NCBI RefSeq assembly: GCF_902726645.1 | Contig: NZ_CACVAO010000003.1 | Span: forward strand, 1 to 26,586 | Source of the DNA: Halobacillus ihumii | GTDB taxonomy: Bacteria; Bacillota; Bacilli; Bacillales; Halobacillaceae | Direction of reading: 5' to 3' | DNA length: 26,586 bases | Part shown: positions 1 to 6,725 of the stretch, in pieces | Numbering within the stretch: position 1 is the first letter of the stretch | Layout: each line of letters opens with the position of its first letter | Made by a program: the position numbers and the translations under genes | The notes under the pieces: model-generated | Databases searched by the model: none | Told to the model about the DNA's origin: nothing | What the model saw: the letters and a program-made list of their open reading frames with translations, nothing else

Positions 1-127
1 TCCATGGTTTTATTGACGGTTTCCTATAAGGGGTTGTGAGATTCTCCATAGCAAAAGGGAAAAATAATCCCCTTTTGGGGAACAAACTTCGCTTCGGAGT
101 TCCAAAGGAAAAATAAGGAGGAAAAAA
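1..127. repeat. Terminal direct repeat (circular overlap), left copy
   Basis: These 127 bases are identical, base for base, to the last 127 bases of the window (26460-26586). An exact end-to-end duplication of this length is what a de Bruijn assembler with k=127 leaves on a closed circle, so the molecule is read as a 26,459-bp circle. The segment carries the leader and ribosome site (TAAGGAGG, 114-121) of the ardC-like gene and the right arm of an inverted repeat whose left arm is at 26409-26425. A linear element with true terminal repeats is the alternative, but the repeat falls inside a gene leader, which argues against it. Confidence 0.93.
69..103 (+). other. Small hairpins in the ardC leader
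   Basis: A CCCC-TTTT-GGGG hairpin (69-80) is followed by a 7-bp stem, AACTTCG (85-91) with CGGAGTT (95-101). An alternative outer stem GGAAC (79-83) with GTTCC (99-103) competes with both. All lie between the inverted repeat at the plasmid junction and the ardC ribosome site. They could be mRNA leader structure or single-stranded DNA folds formed during transfer; the sequence does not decide. Confidence 0.45.
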
Positions 128-130
128 ACC

Positions 131-955
131 ATGAGTAAAAAAATCTATGAAATGATTACAAACCAAATTATTGAGAAGTTGGAGCAAGGGGTGATTCCTT
201 GGAGAAAACCTTGGGTCAATGGCATAGCGGTGAATTGGAAAACTCAAAAGCCTTATCGAGGGATTAATACCATGCTTTTAGATGGTGGGGAGTATGCGAC
301 CTTTAAACAAATCAAGGAAGCCGGAGGAAATGTCAAAAAAGGAGAAAAATCTCATATAGTCGTGTTCTGGAAGATGCTTAAAGTGGAAGATGAAGAAAAA
401 GAAAAAGAAAAAAAGATCCCACTGCTCAGATATTATCGCGTCTTTAACGTTGGTACTCAAGTAGAAGGGTTAGAAACGAAAAGGACGTATGAAACGTTCG
501 AGCATAACCCAATAGAAGAAGCTGAAAAGATTAAAAAAGAATATTTTAATGGTCCATCTTTTAGCTTTCAAAGTGGTCGTGCTTATTATGTTCCTTTTGA
601 GGATCGTGTCAATGTTCCACCTAAGAAAGACTTTGAAGATGTTAACGAATATTACAGCACTTTATTTCATGAAATGGTACACAGCACAGGACATAAAGAT
701 CGACTAGATCGAGAAGGCGTAACGGGAAAAATCAGTTTCGGAAGTGAAAACTACAGCAAGGAAGAATTAATAGCCGAGCTAGGAGCATCTATGCTTTGTG
801 GAGTGACCGGAATTGAAAATAACACCATTGATAACAGCGCTTCCTATATTCAAGCATGGTTAAAAAAATTAAAGGACGATAAAACCTTAATTGTAAGTGC
901 TTCTCAAAAAGCGCAAAAAGCAAGTGACCATATCTTAGGTGTAGAGTTCTCATAA
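131..955 (+). CDS. ardC: ArdC-like antirestriction protein (ssDNA-binding domain plus zincin metallopeptidase)
   Basis: The 274-residue protein has an ArdC_N-type single-stranded-DNA-binding region (about residues 1-115, with the typical GVIPWRKPW and PYRGINTMLL segments) and a C-terminal zincin domain. H180-E-M-V-H184 is the HExxH zinc site, and E216 in ELIAELG is a likely third ligand. Relatives in broad-host-range plasmids protect incoming DNA from host restriction and are among the first genes to enter the recipient. The ATG at 131 is preceded by TAAGGAGG at 114-121. Its position directly after a gene-free, inverted-repeat-rich block fits a leading-region gene and suggests that oriT lies just upstream. 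Domain assignment is firm; the antirestriction role is inferred from family. Confidence 0.88.
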   Translation: MSKKIYEMITNQIIEKLEQGVIPWRKPWVNGIAVNWKTQKPYRGINTMLLDGGEYATFKQIKEAGGNVKKGEKSHIVVFWKMLKVEDEEKEKEKKIPLLRYYRVFNVGTQVEGLETKRTYETFEHNPIEEAEKIKKEYFNGPSFSFQSGRAYYVPFEDRVNVPPKKDFEDVNEYYSTLFHEMVHSTGHKDRLDREGVTGKISFGSENYSKEELIAELGASMLCGVTGIENNTIDNSASYIQAWLKKLKDDKTLIVSASQKAQKASDHILGVEFS

Positions 956-969
956 ACCAAAAAAACAAG

Positions 970-992
970 CCCCTGCATGGAACATGCAGGGG
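970..992. other. Perfect 10-bp intercistronic hairpin
   Basis: CCCCTGCATG pairs perfectly with CATGCAGGGG around a GAA loop, 15 nt after the ardC stop and just before the AAAGGAGG of the next gene. On the plus strand no T-run follows, so it is not an intrinsic terminator for ardC. Read on the minus strand it is followed by CTTGTTTTTTT, so it could stop leftward transcription. It may also protect mRNA ends. Confidence 0.6.
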
Positions 993-1009
993 ACAAAGGA
1001 GGAATTGAA

Positions 1010-1183
1010 ATGGAACGAAAAACAACCGTTTCTTATGTAACATTAGGTAGTTATAAAGGGGAGATTCACCTTCCAAAAAGGTGGTTAGAAGAACAAATAA
1101 ACACGACTATGGATGAATTTTTAGATGAATATACTTGGGATGATACACAGGCTTTGTATGCAGATTATCTACACGCTCGATAG
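1010..1183 (+). CDS. Small acidic hypothetical protein (57 aa)
   Basis: The start chosen is the ATG at 1010, seven bases after a strong AAAGGAGG (995-1002). The longer frame opening at 977 would begin inside the preceding hairpin and is less likely. The product is acidic towards its C-terminus (DEFLDEYTWDDTQ) and has no membrane segment or recognisable domain. It lies in the leading-region string after ardC and before another small gene, separated from both by hairpins. I do not recognise the family; a small accessory of plasmid establishment is possible but unsupported. Confidence 0.72.
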   Translation: MERKTTVSYVTLGSYKGEIHLPKRWLEEQINTTMDEFLDEYTWDDTQALYADYLHAR

Positions 1184-1189
1184 ATCATG

Positions 1190-1215
1190 AGCACCCCTGT
1201 TCAAACAGGGGTGCT
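1190..1215. other. Perfect 11-bp intercistronic hairpin
   Basis: AGCACCCCTGT pairs with ACAGGGGTGCT around a TCAA loop, 7 nt after the stop of the 57-aa gene and 12 nt before the next ribosome site. No T-run follows on either strand, so it is not a standard terminator. It repeats the arrangement seen at 970-992. Confidence 0.6.
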
Positions 1216-1238
1216 ACAATAAAGAAAAAGGAGCTGGA

Positions 1239-1457
1239 ATGAAGATGAAAGATCATTTATATGAGTGTCATAAACAATATGAGAAAATTATGCAATCGGG
1301 CTTAAGTGATTTTCAAAAGGATAGAGAATTATCGGATTTAATGAGTTATATGGAGAGGAATTTTTCAATTCCTTCCCTGCAAAATGAAGAATGGGAAAAG
1401 AAAAACAGAAAAGTCATTGCCTTATATAGAAAAGTTTCTTTAAGTAGAAGCCTTTAA
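1239..1457 (+). CDS. Small hypothetical protein (72 aa)
   Basis: The ATG at 1239 follows AAGGAG (1229-1234) at a short spacing; an in-frame ATG at 1245 is also usable. The product is charged and probably helical (KQYEKIMQSG, KDRELSDLMSYMERN), with no cysteine pair or membrane helix. No family is recognised. It is the last of the small genes behind ardC and is followed by a 193-bp gap (1458-1650) in which I see no convincing promoter or terminator, only a weak AACGC/GCGTT stem with T-runs around 1517-1547. Confidence 0.68.
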   Translation: MKMKDHLYECHKQYEKIMQSGLSDFQKDRELSDLMSYMERNFSIPSLQNEEWEKKNRKVIALYRKVSLSRSL

Positions 1458-1650
1458 GTTTAACAGGGGGAATTTAATAGAAAAAACGTGTTATGAACGG
1501 GTTTTCCTACAATAACGCATAGTGTTTTTTGGCGTTTTTTCATACCTTAAACCGCATGGATAAAAGGTTTGTCGTGTCTTTTCACATCTTTATTTTTATC
1601 CATTCGATTTAGGGTTTGAAGATCACGCTAATATCCCGAGGAGTGAGAAC

Positions 1651-2136
1651 ATGAAAACTTGTGCTTATTGCGGTTCAGAGATCGAGAGAAATTATTGCTT
1701 CTATTGCCAGATGGAGCTAGAATCCCATTATATTTTAGAGAACGGAAAACGTTTGGCTAATAATATTCAGCACTTACCGTCAGAACAGGATATATTTTTA
1801 TCGACCAAAGATTTAAAGCAACGTGAAACTATAGAGTTATTATGCTTATTAAAATATGCTCGCAAACACCGCACGGAGGTTTATAATTGGCGTTTTCTCA
1901 CAAATAAAGCTCATGAGGTTGAACAGGTTGAGGAAATGAAAGAGAATAGTTACAAAGAGTATGAAAACGCGACTCGAAAGGTTTGGGTCATAGAAAACAT
2001 ACTTAAGGAGCGCATGGGGTACTATCCGAAGTCGATTACAGAGGAGTTTATTAATAGGTATTATCATCGTATTAAGCAATCCGAAAAAAAGCGTATGATC
2101 ATGCAGAAATCTGTTGTTAAAAAGAACAAAGCTTAA
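1651..2136 (+). CDS. Zinc-ribbon protein of unknown function (161 aa)
   Basis: The N-terminus carries two CxxC knuckles, C4-x2-C7 and C16-x2-C19, forming a compact zinc ribbon; the remaining roughly 140 residues are helical and strongly basic at the end (KRMIMQKSVVKKNKA). Proteins of this shape occur on Bacillaceae plasmids and are usually annotated only as hypothetical. The start follows CGAGGAGTGAGAAC. The next gene's start lies 36 bp past the stop, across a pair of palindromes, so the two may be co-transcribed. A nucleic-acid-binding role is a guess based on the ribbon and the basic tail. Confidence 0.78.
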   Translation: MKTCAYCGSEIERNYCFYCQMELESHYILENGKRLANNIQHLPSEQDIFLSTKDLKQRETIELLCLLKYARKHRTEVYNWRFLTNKAHEVEQVEEMKENSYKEYENATRKVWVIENILKERMGYYPKSITEEFINRYYHRIKQSEKKRMIMQKSVVKKNKA

Positions 2137-2160
2137 GCTTTGTGGCTTTGCTTAAGCAAA
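2126..2160. repeat. Two neighbouring palindromes sharing CTTAAG
   Basis: ACAAAGCTT-AAGCTTTGT (2126-2143) is a perfect 18-bp palindrome spanning the stop of the zinc-ribbon gene. TTTGCTT-AAGCAAA (2147-2160) is a second one of 14 bp. Centres are 19 bp apart, about two helical turns. They could be a tandem operator for the following gene, or successive short hairpins without a T-run. Confidence 0.45.
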
Positions 2161-2172
2161 AGGGGGGGTTAT

Positions 2173-2514
2173 GTGTCTAACGAAACTCAATATGTTGATG
2201 CCAGGCATCGTTATCAGCGTGAAAATGCAGCTGGTTCCTTAATCTTTATTGAATCGCTGTTTGTCGCTTTGATGATCGGTTTTCGGTTTCATTCTTGGAA
2301 AATAGGTTTATTAGTGTTTATTGGTTTGTTTATTTTTTGTTGGATTCCCCTTATTGCTATTGGCTTAAGTATTATTTTTAGCTTATTTTGGGCAATGATC
2401 GGCGTTGTCATCGGCATGGGTTTTTTGCAATCCGTTTTATTTGCGGTGATTTTTGCTATTATTGCTTTTCTAACTTCTATGATTCTTCATTTGGAATATT
2501 TTCGCGTTATTTAG
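2173..2514 (+). CDS. Small multi-pass membrane protein (113 aa)
   Basis: A GTG start at 2173 is chosen because it follows AAAAGGGGGGG (about 2158-2168) at normal spacing; the longer frame from 2140 would begin in the palindromes. After a charged, tyrosine-containing N-terminus (about 20 residues, ending in ENAAGS) come three closely spaced hydrophobic segments (about residues 20-40, 45-70 and 72-100). It has no signal peptidase site or catalytic motif, and I do not recognise the family. A decayed 50-nt copy of its 5' region (2197-2246) lies at 8391-8440, on the far side of the kinase/recombinase/restriction block. Confidence 0.72.
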   Translation: MSNETQYVDARHRYQRENAAGSLIFIESLFVALMIGFRFHSWKIGLLVFIGLFIFCWIPLIAIGLSIIFSLFWAMIGVVIGMGFLQSVLFAVIFAIIAFLTSMILHLEYFRVI

Positions 2515-2605
2515 GTTGGGAATGTGTCTACAACATGTTTAGAAATGTTCCAGTTACTTAGTTAGAAGGCTACATACATGGTAAAATAATACAAAATACT
2601 ATCGA

Positions 2606-3745
2606 ATGGTTGTGATGTTGTTTATGCTTAAGCCCGGTGACGTTATTACGTTTGATAAAGAAAAAAATTTTACGCATGTTAGGTCGCTTGGTCGTGGTGG
2701 TACTGGAGATGCACATTTATTTAAAGATGAAACTACTGATATGGTTTTTGCAATTAAGAGATACTCACCAATAGACTCCAACTATATTGAAGAGTATTAC
2801 GAACGTTTTGTCGATGAAATTAAAATTTTGTTTTTAATATCACACCCTAACATTGTAAGGGTTTATAATTATTATTTGTACCCTGAACATAAACGGGGTT
2901 ATCTTCAAATGGAATATATAGACGGAAAACCTATTGACGAATTTGTACCCTTTATTAGCGATTGGGAAGAAATTTTTACGAAGACCATATCCGCATTTGA
3001 ATATTTAGAATCAAAAAAGATATTACATAGGGATATTCGTCCGGCTAATATATTAATAGATAAAGAGGAGAATGTTAAAGTAATTGATTTTGGTTTTGGA
3101 AAAAAATTAATAGGTGAAAATCAAGATGGAAGAAGTGTTTTATTAAATTGGCCAGTAACACAACTGCCAAATGAAACGGAAGATGAAGGAATATACAATC
3201 ACCAAAGTGAGATTTATTTTGTTGGGAAATTATTTAGTAGTATTCTTGGTGAAGGTCATGATAGTTTTAAATTTCAACCTATTATTAATAGAATGATTGA
3301 ATTGGATCCAAATGCACGGTATTCTTCGTTTCGCGATATATCTGTTGCTGTCTCTGAAGGCGCTCTTGCAGAAAACTTTATAGAAGAAGAAAAGAATTTG
3401 TATAGGAATTTTGCATCGATACTTTCTGGATATTTAACAAAGCATAAAAATAGTTACGAACCTGTTAAAGACCCTAATACTGTATTAAGTCGATTATCTT
3501 CTCTTATTCGATATAGCTCCCTTGAGGAATATATTCAGGATAACGCTAAGTTGATAAATTGCTTCATTGATAATGATTATTCATACAAAACTAGAAATGA
3601 TATCTTCGTTTCAGAAGTTGCTGATTTTTATCGATTTTTAGTAGGTTTAACGTTGTATCAACAAAAAATAGTATTAGATAACATAGAGATGCGGCTATCT
3701 CAGAAAGAAATAGAATATGACCTAGGTGATGATTTACCGTTCTGA
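2606..3745 (+). CDS. Eukaryotic-like protein kinase with an extra C-terminal domain
   Basis: This 379-aa soluble protein has a full set of Hanks-type kinase motifs: glycine loop G29-R-G-G-T-G34, A49-I-K51 for ATP phosphates, helix-C E71, catalytic loop H141-R-D-I-R-P-A-N148, and D161-F-G163. The catalytic loop has Arg (R145) where Ser/Thr kinases usually have Lys. The kinase domain ends near residue 255; the last 120 residues are an unassigned, probably helical domain ending in an acidic tail. There is no membrane helix or PASTA repeat, so it is not a PrkC-type wall sensor. A cytoplasmic kinase beside a restriction system on a mobile plasmid suggests phage defence, but that is inference. The start is uncertain (ATGs at 2606, 2615, 2624) and none has a good ribosome site. 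Confidence 0.83.
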   Translation: MVVMLFMLKPGDVITFDKEKNFTHVRSLGRGGTGDAHLFKDETTDMVFAIKRYSPIDSNYIEEYYERFVDEIKILFLISHPNIVRVYNYYLYPEHKRGYLQMEYIDGKPIDEFVPFISDWEEIFTKTISAFEYLESKKILHRDIRPANILIDKEENVKVIDFGFGKKLIGENQDGRSVLLNWPVTQLPNETEDEGIYNHQSEIYFVGKLFSSILGEGHDSFKFQPIINRMIELDPNARYSSFRDISVAVSEGALAENFIEEEKNLYRNFASILSGYLTKHKNSYEPVKDPNTVLSRLSSLIRYSSLEEYIQDNAKLINCFIDNDYSYKTRNDIFVSEVADFYRFLVGLTLYQQKIVLDNIEMRLSQKEIEYDLGDDLPF

Positions 3746-3789
3746 CCATCGACCACTGAGTAAAATGTTATTAATGAGTTTTATTAAAA

Positions 3790-3822
3790 CAAATACCCCC
3801 GTCTTTTTGAGAGGGGTATTTG
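3790..3822 (+). terminator. Probable terminator after the kinase gene
   Basis: CAAATACCCC (3790-3799) pairs perfectly with GGGGTATTTG (3813-3822). The tail CTTTGACT is only modestly T-rich, so termination efficiency is uncertain. It lies 45 bp after the kinase stop. Confidence 0.55.
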
Positions 3823-3930
3823 CTTTGACTAAAAAACTGAGGGGGGTTATGAAAGTTTATAATTTTTCTTTATTAAATAAAATTCTGAAGTAACCGAAAG
3901 AAACAAAATATACATTTTGTTATATTCGAT

Positions 3931-3976
3931 AAAAAGAAGGATATACCTCGTGTGTCAAGGGATCCCCTTCTTTTTT
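3931..3976. terminator. Bidirectional terminator-like hairpin before the recombinase
   Basis: AAAAAGAAGG (3931-3940) pairs with CCTTCTTTTT (3966-3975) around a 25-nt loop. T-runs follow the stem on both strands. It separates the kinase transcript from the recombinase gene. Confidence 0.5.
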
Positions 3977-4060
3977 GAATTTAAGCTTACAAATGTATTT
4001 AACATTTTGGGTTGATTTGTTATATTTAATTGTACATATTGGTTGTATAGGAGGGTGACT

Positions 4061-4627
4061 ATGGTGCATGTATCGACGGGAGCTAATACGGTAGATCCGA
4101 TTAGGGATAAGGCTGATATTCAACAAATGAAAGAGGTCCTCCTGCATCAATCCTACCGAAATTACTTCTTATTTGTTTTTGGCATCAATTCAGGTCTACG
4201 TATTAGTGATATGATCGAATTGAAGGTTCTGGATGTTCGGGACAGTGATTATCTTAAGGTTCGGGAACGTAAAACAAATAATACCCGGCGTATTAAAATG
4301 ACCCGAGCTTTAAAGAATGAGATTGATAAGTACATAAGTTTGAGGCCAGATTCCGATTATTTATTTCCATCTAGGAAAGGACAGAAACCGATTAGCCGGG
4401 TTCAGGCATGGAAGATCATCCATGATGCAGCTCAACAGGTTGGAATTAAAGATGCGATTGGTACTCATACTCTAAGGAAAACCTTTGGGTATCATTTCTA
4501 TCAACAAAATAAGGACGTGGCCATGTTGCAACAAATATTTGGGCACTCTTCTCCTTCCGTTACCCTACGTTATATCGGGATTAATGATGATATGATTGAC
4601 CAAGCTTTAGATGATTTTTCACTTTGA
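4061..4627 (+). CDS. Short tyrosine recombinase (catalytic domain only, 188 aa)
   Basis: The ATG at 4061 follows AGGAGG (4049-4054); the longer frame from TTG 4043 would start before that ribosome site. The full tyrosine-recombinase set is present: R47 (SGLRISD), K71 (RKTNNTRR), H136-x-x-R139 (HTLR), H162 (FGHSS) and Y171 (LRYIGI), so the enzyme should be active. The N-terminal core-binding (SAM-like) domain of XerC/D is absent; only about 30 residues precede the catalytic region. Possible roles are plasmid multimer resolution, mobility of the adjoining cargo, or, by analogy with the atypical recombinase-like relaxase TcpM of pCW3, a part in conjugative nicking. Nothing in the sequence selects among these. 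Confidence 0.87.
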   Translation: MVHVSTGANTVDPIRDKADIQQMKEVLLHQSYRNYFLFVFGINSGLRISDMIELKVLDVRDSDYLKVRERKTNNTRRIKMTRALKNEIDKYISLRPDSDYLFPSRKGQKPISRVQAWKIIHDAAQQVGIKDAIGTHTLRKTFGYHFYQQNKDVAMLQQIFGHSSPSVTLRYIGINDDMIDQALDDFSL

Positions 4628-4682
4628 TATGCACAATCCAAAGTTCTTTTGGTATCTCTAAATTTAAGTTTTGTGCCATTCC

Positions 4683-4731
4683 TATAGGATTTCTAGATTC
4701 GCCTATACTTAGACTTACAAATATAGGATTT
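4683..4731. repeat. Direct repeat TATAGGATTT upstream of the methyltransferase
   Basis: TATAGGATTT occurs at 4683-4692 and again at 4722-4731, 39 bp apart, with CCTATA (4702-4707) between them in inverse orientation. They lie in the AT-rich 174-bp gap (4628-4801) before the methyltransferase and may be operator sites. No controller (C) protein gene is present, so any regulator would be the methyltransferase itself or a host factor. Confidence 0.3.
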
Positions 4732-4801
4732 TTGTTTGTTTAAATATTTTTTTAATAGTTTAACGTAATGAAATATTGGTTTTAAAAAAGAGGAGAAAAT
4801 T

Positions 4802-6712
4802 ATGGAACAAGAAACTTTTAATTTATTTGACAATAATAAACATAATGCACGCCCTGTTTTAAAATGGGCCGGTGGAAAGACACAAATGCTTAAAGATCTT
4901 TTAGAAGCATCTCCTCCAGAAAGCAAATTTAATAAATATATTGAACCTTTTTTTGGGGGAGGAGCTTTATTTTTTAATTTAGGTCCTACAGAAGCTGTCA
5001 TTGCGGATTCTAACAAAGAACTGATAAATTTATACAGAATGATTGTATCCGATGTTGAAGGTTTGATAGATGAATTAAAGTCCATGCCCAACGAAAAAGA
5101 TTTTTTCTTAAACATAAGAAATCAAGATGTTCATAAATTAACTTCATTACAAAGGGCAGCAAGGACAGTTTACTTAAATAGGACTTGTTTTAATGGGTTA
5201 TACCGGGTTAATAAAAAAGGTGAATTTAACGTTCCTTTTGGCAACTATAAAAATCCTAAAATTTGTAATGAATCAAATCTACGAGCCGCCTATGAAGTGT
5301 TAAAGAAAGCCACTATTGTACATGCGGATTACAAAGAAATCTTGAAAAAGTATGCTGAACCTGGTGATTTTGTATTTCTAGATCCTCCTTATCTACCTAT
5401 AAGTGAATATTCCGACTTTAAGCGCTACACAAAAGAGCAGTTTTATGAAGAGGATCATCGTGAATTAGCTGAAGAAGTTAAACGACTCCACAGACTTGGT
5501 TGTTATGTATTACTTACTAATTCTAATCATCCTCTTGTTCATGAGTTATATTCTGACTTTGATATAAGCGTTCACCAAACTAAAAGGAATATTAGTAGTA
5601 AAGGAGATAAAAGAACAGGAGAAGATGTCCTAGTTAAAGTGGAACCTAAAAAGACATTTGCAATTGTACCAAACCAGCAAAACCTTTCTGATCAAACCTT
5701 AAAATTTCCTAGTACAAGGTTTATGGGAAGCAAAAGGAATTTACTAGAACATATTTGGGCAGTAGCTTCACAATTTGAATTTGATACCGTGACTGACTTA
5801 TTTTCTGGTAGTGGTGTAGTATCCTATATGTTTAAAGCACAAGGTAAAGAAGTCTACAGCAATGACTATATGGCCTTATCTTCCACATTTTCTAAAGCCT
5901 TAATAGAAAATAATCGAACGGTCCTTACTAATAAAGATATTGATAAGATCATTAATGCTGAAGTTGATACTGATGGATTTGTTGCCTCTACCTTTGAAGG
6001 CATCTATTTTAATGATGAGGATAACCGTTTTATTGATCAAGTCAGGGCTACCATTCCTTTATTAAAAAATAGAAACAAGCAAGCACTTGCCATGTCTGCT
6101 TTAATTAGAGCTTGTATGAAAAGAAGGCCGCGGGGTATTTTTACTTACACAGGATTAGATAAGTACAATGATGGTCGGAAAGATTTAAAGCTTTCTCTAA
6201 AAGAACATTTTTATAGTGCCATAGAGACTTTCAATAATGCCGTGTTTGATAATCAATTAAAGAATAAATCTAAGCGTGGCGATGCGTTAAGTTTTCGTAA
6301 GAAGGCAGATGTAGTTTATATTGATCCACCTTATTATAGCCCTCATTCAGATAACGAATATGTACGACGGTATCATTTCGTAGAAGGGCTTGCTCGAGAC
6401 TGGGAGGATGTTGACATTCAACAGCATACTAAAACTAAAAAGTTTAAGAACTATCCAACTCCTTTTAGTTCAAGAAATGGTGCGCACGAGGCTTTTGATT
6501 TGCTCTTTCGTAAACATAAGGACAGCATAATCATTGTGTCTTATTCTTCAAACTCATTACCAACAAAATCAGAGATGCTAGAACTATTAGCCAAATACAA
6601 AAAGCATGTTGATGTTGTTTCTATCAATCATATGTACTCATTTGGGAATCAAGGCCATAAGGTTGAGAGCAATCACAATCGTGTTCAAGAGTATTTATTT
6701 GTAGGTTATTAA
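4802..6712 (+). CDS. Fused double D12-class adenine-N6 methyltransferase of a type IIS-like system
   Basis: The 636-aa protein contains two complete D12 (Dam-like) methyltransferase domains in tandem. The first (about residues 15-290) has LKWAGGK and FFGGGALFF for AdoMet binding and D194-P-P-Y197. The second (about 303-636) has FMGSKRN, F334-SGSG and D508-P-P-Y511. Two fused adenine methyltransferases are the known solution for asymmetric recognition sites, where each strand is a different sequence, as in M.FokI (about 650 aa). The ATG follows AGAGGAGAAAATT. The endonuclease gene begins 13 bp after the stop, so the pair is one operon. The sequence each half recognises cannot be read from this protein. 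Confidence 0.9.
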   Translation: MEQETFNLFDNNKHNARPVLKWAGGKTQMLKDLLEASPPESKFNKYIEPFFGGGALFFNLGPTEAVIADSNKELINLYRMIVSDVEGLIDELKSMPNEKDFFLNIRNQDVHKLTSLQRAARTVYLNRTCFNGLYRVNKKGEFNVPFGNYKNPKICNESNLRAAYEVLKKATIVHADYKEILKKYAEPGDFVFLDPPYLPISEYSDFKRYTKEQFYEEDHRELAEEVKRLHRLGCYVLLTNSNHPLVHELYSDFDISVHQTKRNISSKGDKRTGEDVLVKVEPKKTFAIVPNQQNLSDQTLKFPSTRFMGSKRNLLEHIWAVASQFEFDTVTDLFSGSGVVSYMFKAQGKEVYSNDYMALSSTFSKALIENNRTVLTNKDIDKIINAEVDTDGFVASTFEGIYFNDEDNRFIDQVRATIPLLKNRNKQALAMSALIRACMKRRPRGIFTYTGLDKYNDGRKDLKLSLKEHFYSAIETFNNAVFDNQLKNKSKRGDALSFRKKADVVYIDPPYYSPHSDNEYVRRYHFVEGLARDWEDVDIQQHTKTKKFKNYPTPFSSRNGAHEAFDLLFRKHKDSIIIVSYSSNSLPTKSEMLELLAKYKKHVDVVSINHMYSFGNQGHKVESNHNRVQEYLFVGY

Positions 6713-6725
6713 GGAGGACTCAAGT

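Noticed and set aside
3849..3893. 14-codon frame (MKVYNFSLLNKILK) behind GAGGGGGG
   Set aside because: The ribosome site is strong, but the peptide is very short and without context; it could be a relic of a lost gene. Not called.
3780..4060. Kinase-recombinase gap considered as an attachment site
   Set aside because: No direct repeat or core-like imperfect inverted repeat pair was found there; only terminator-like hairpins are visible.
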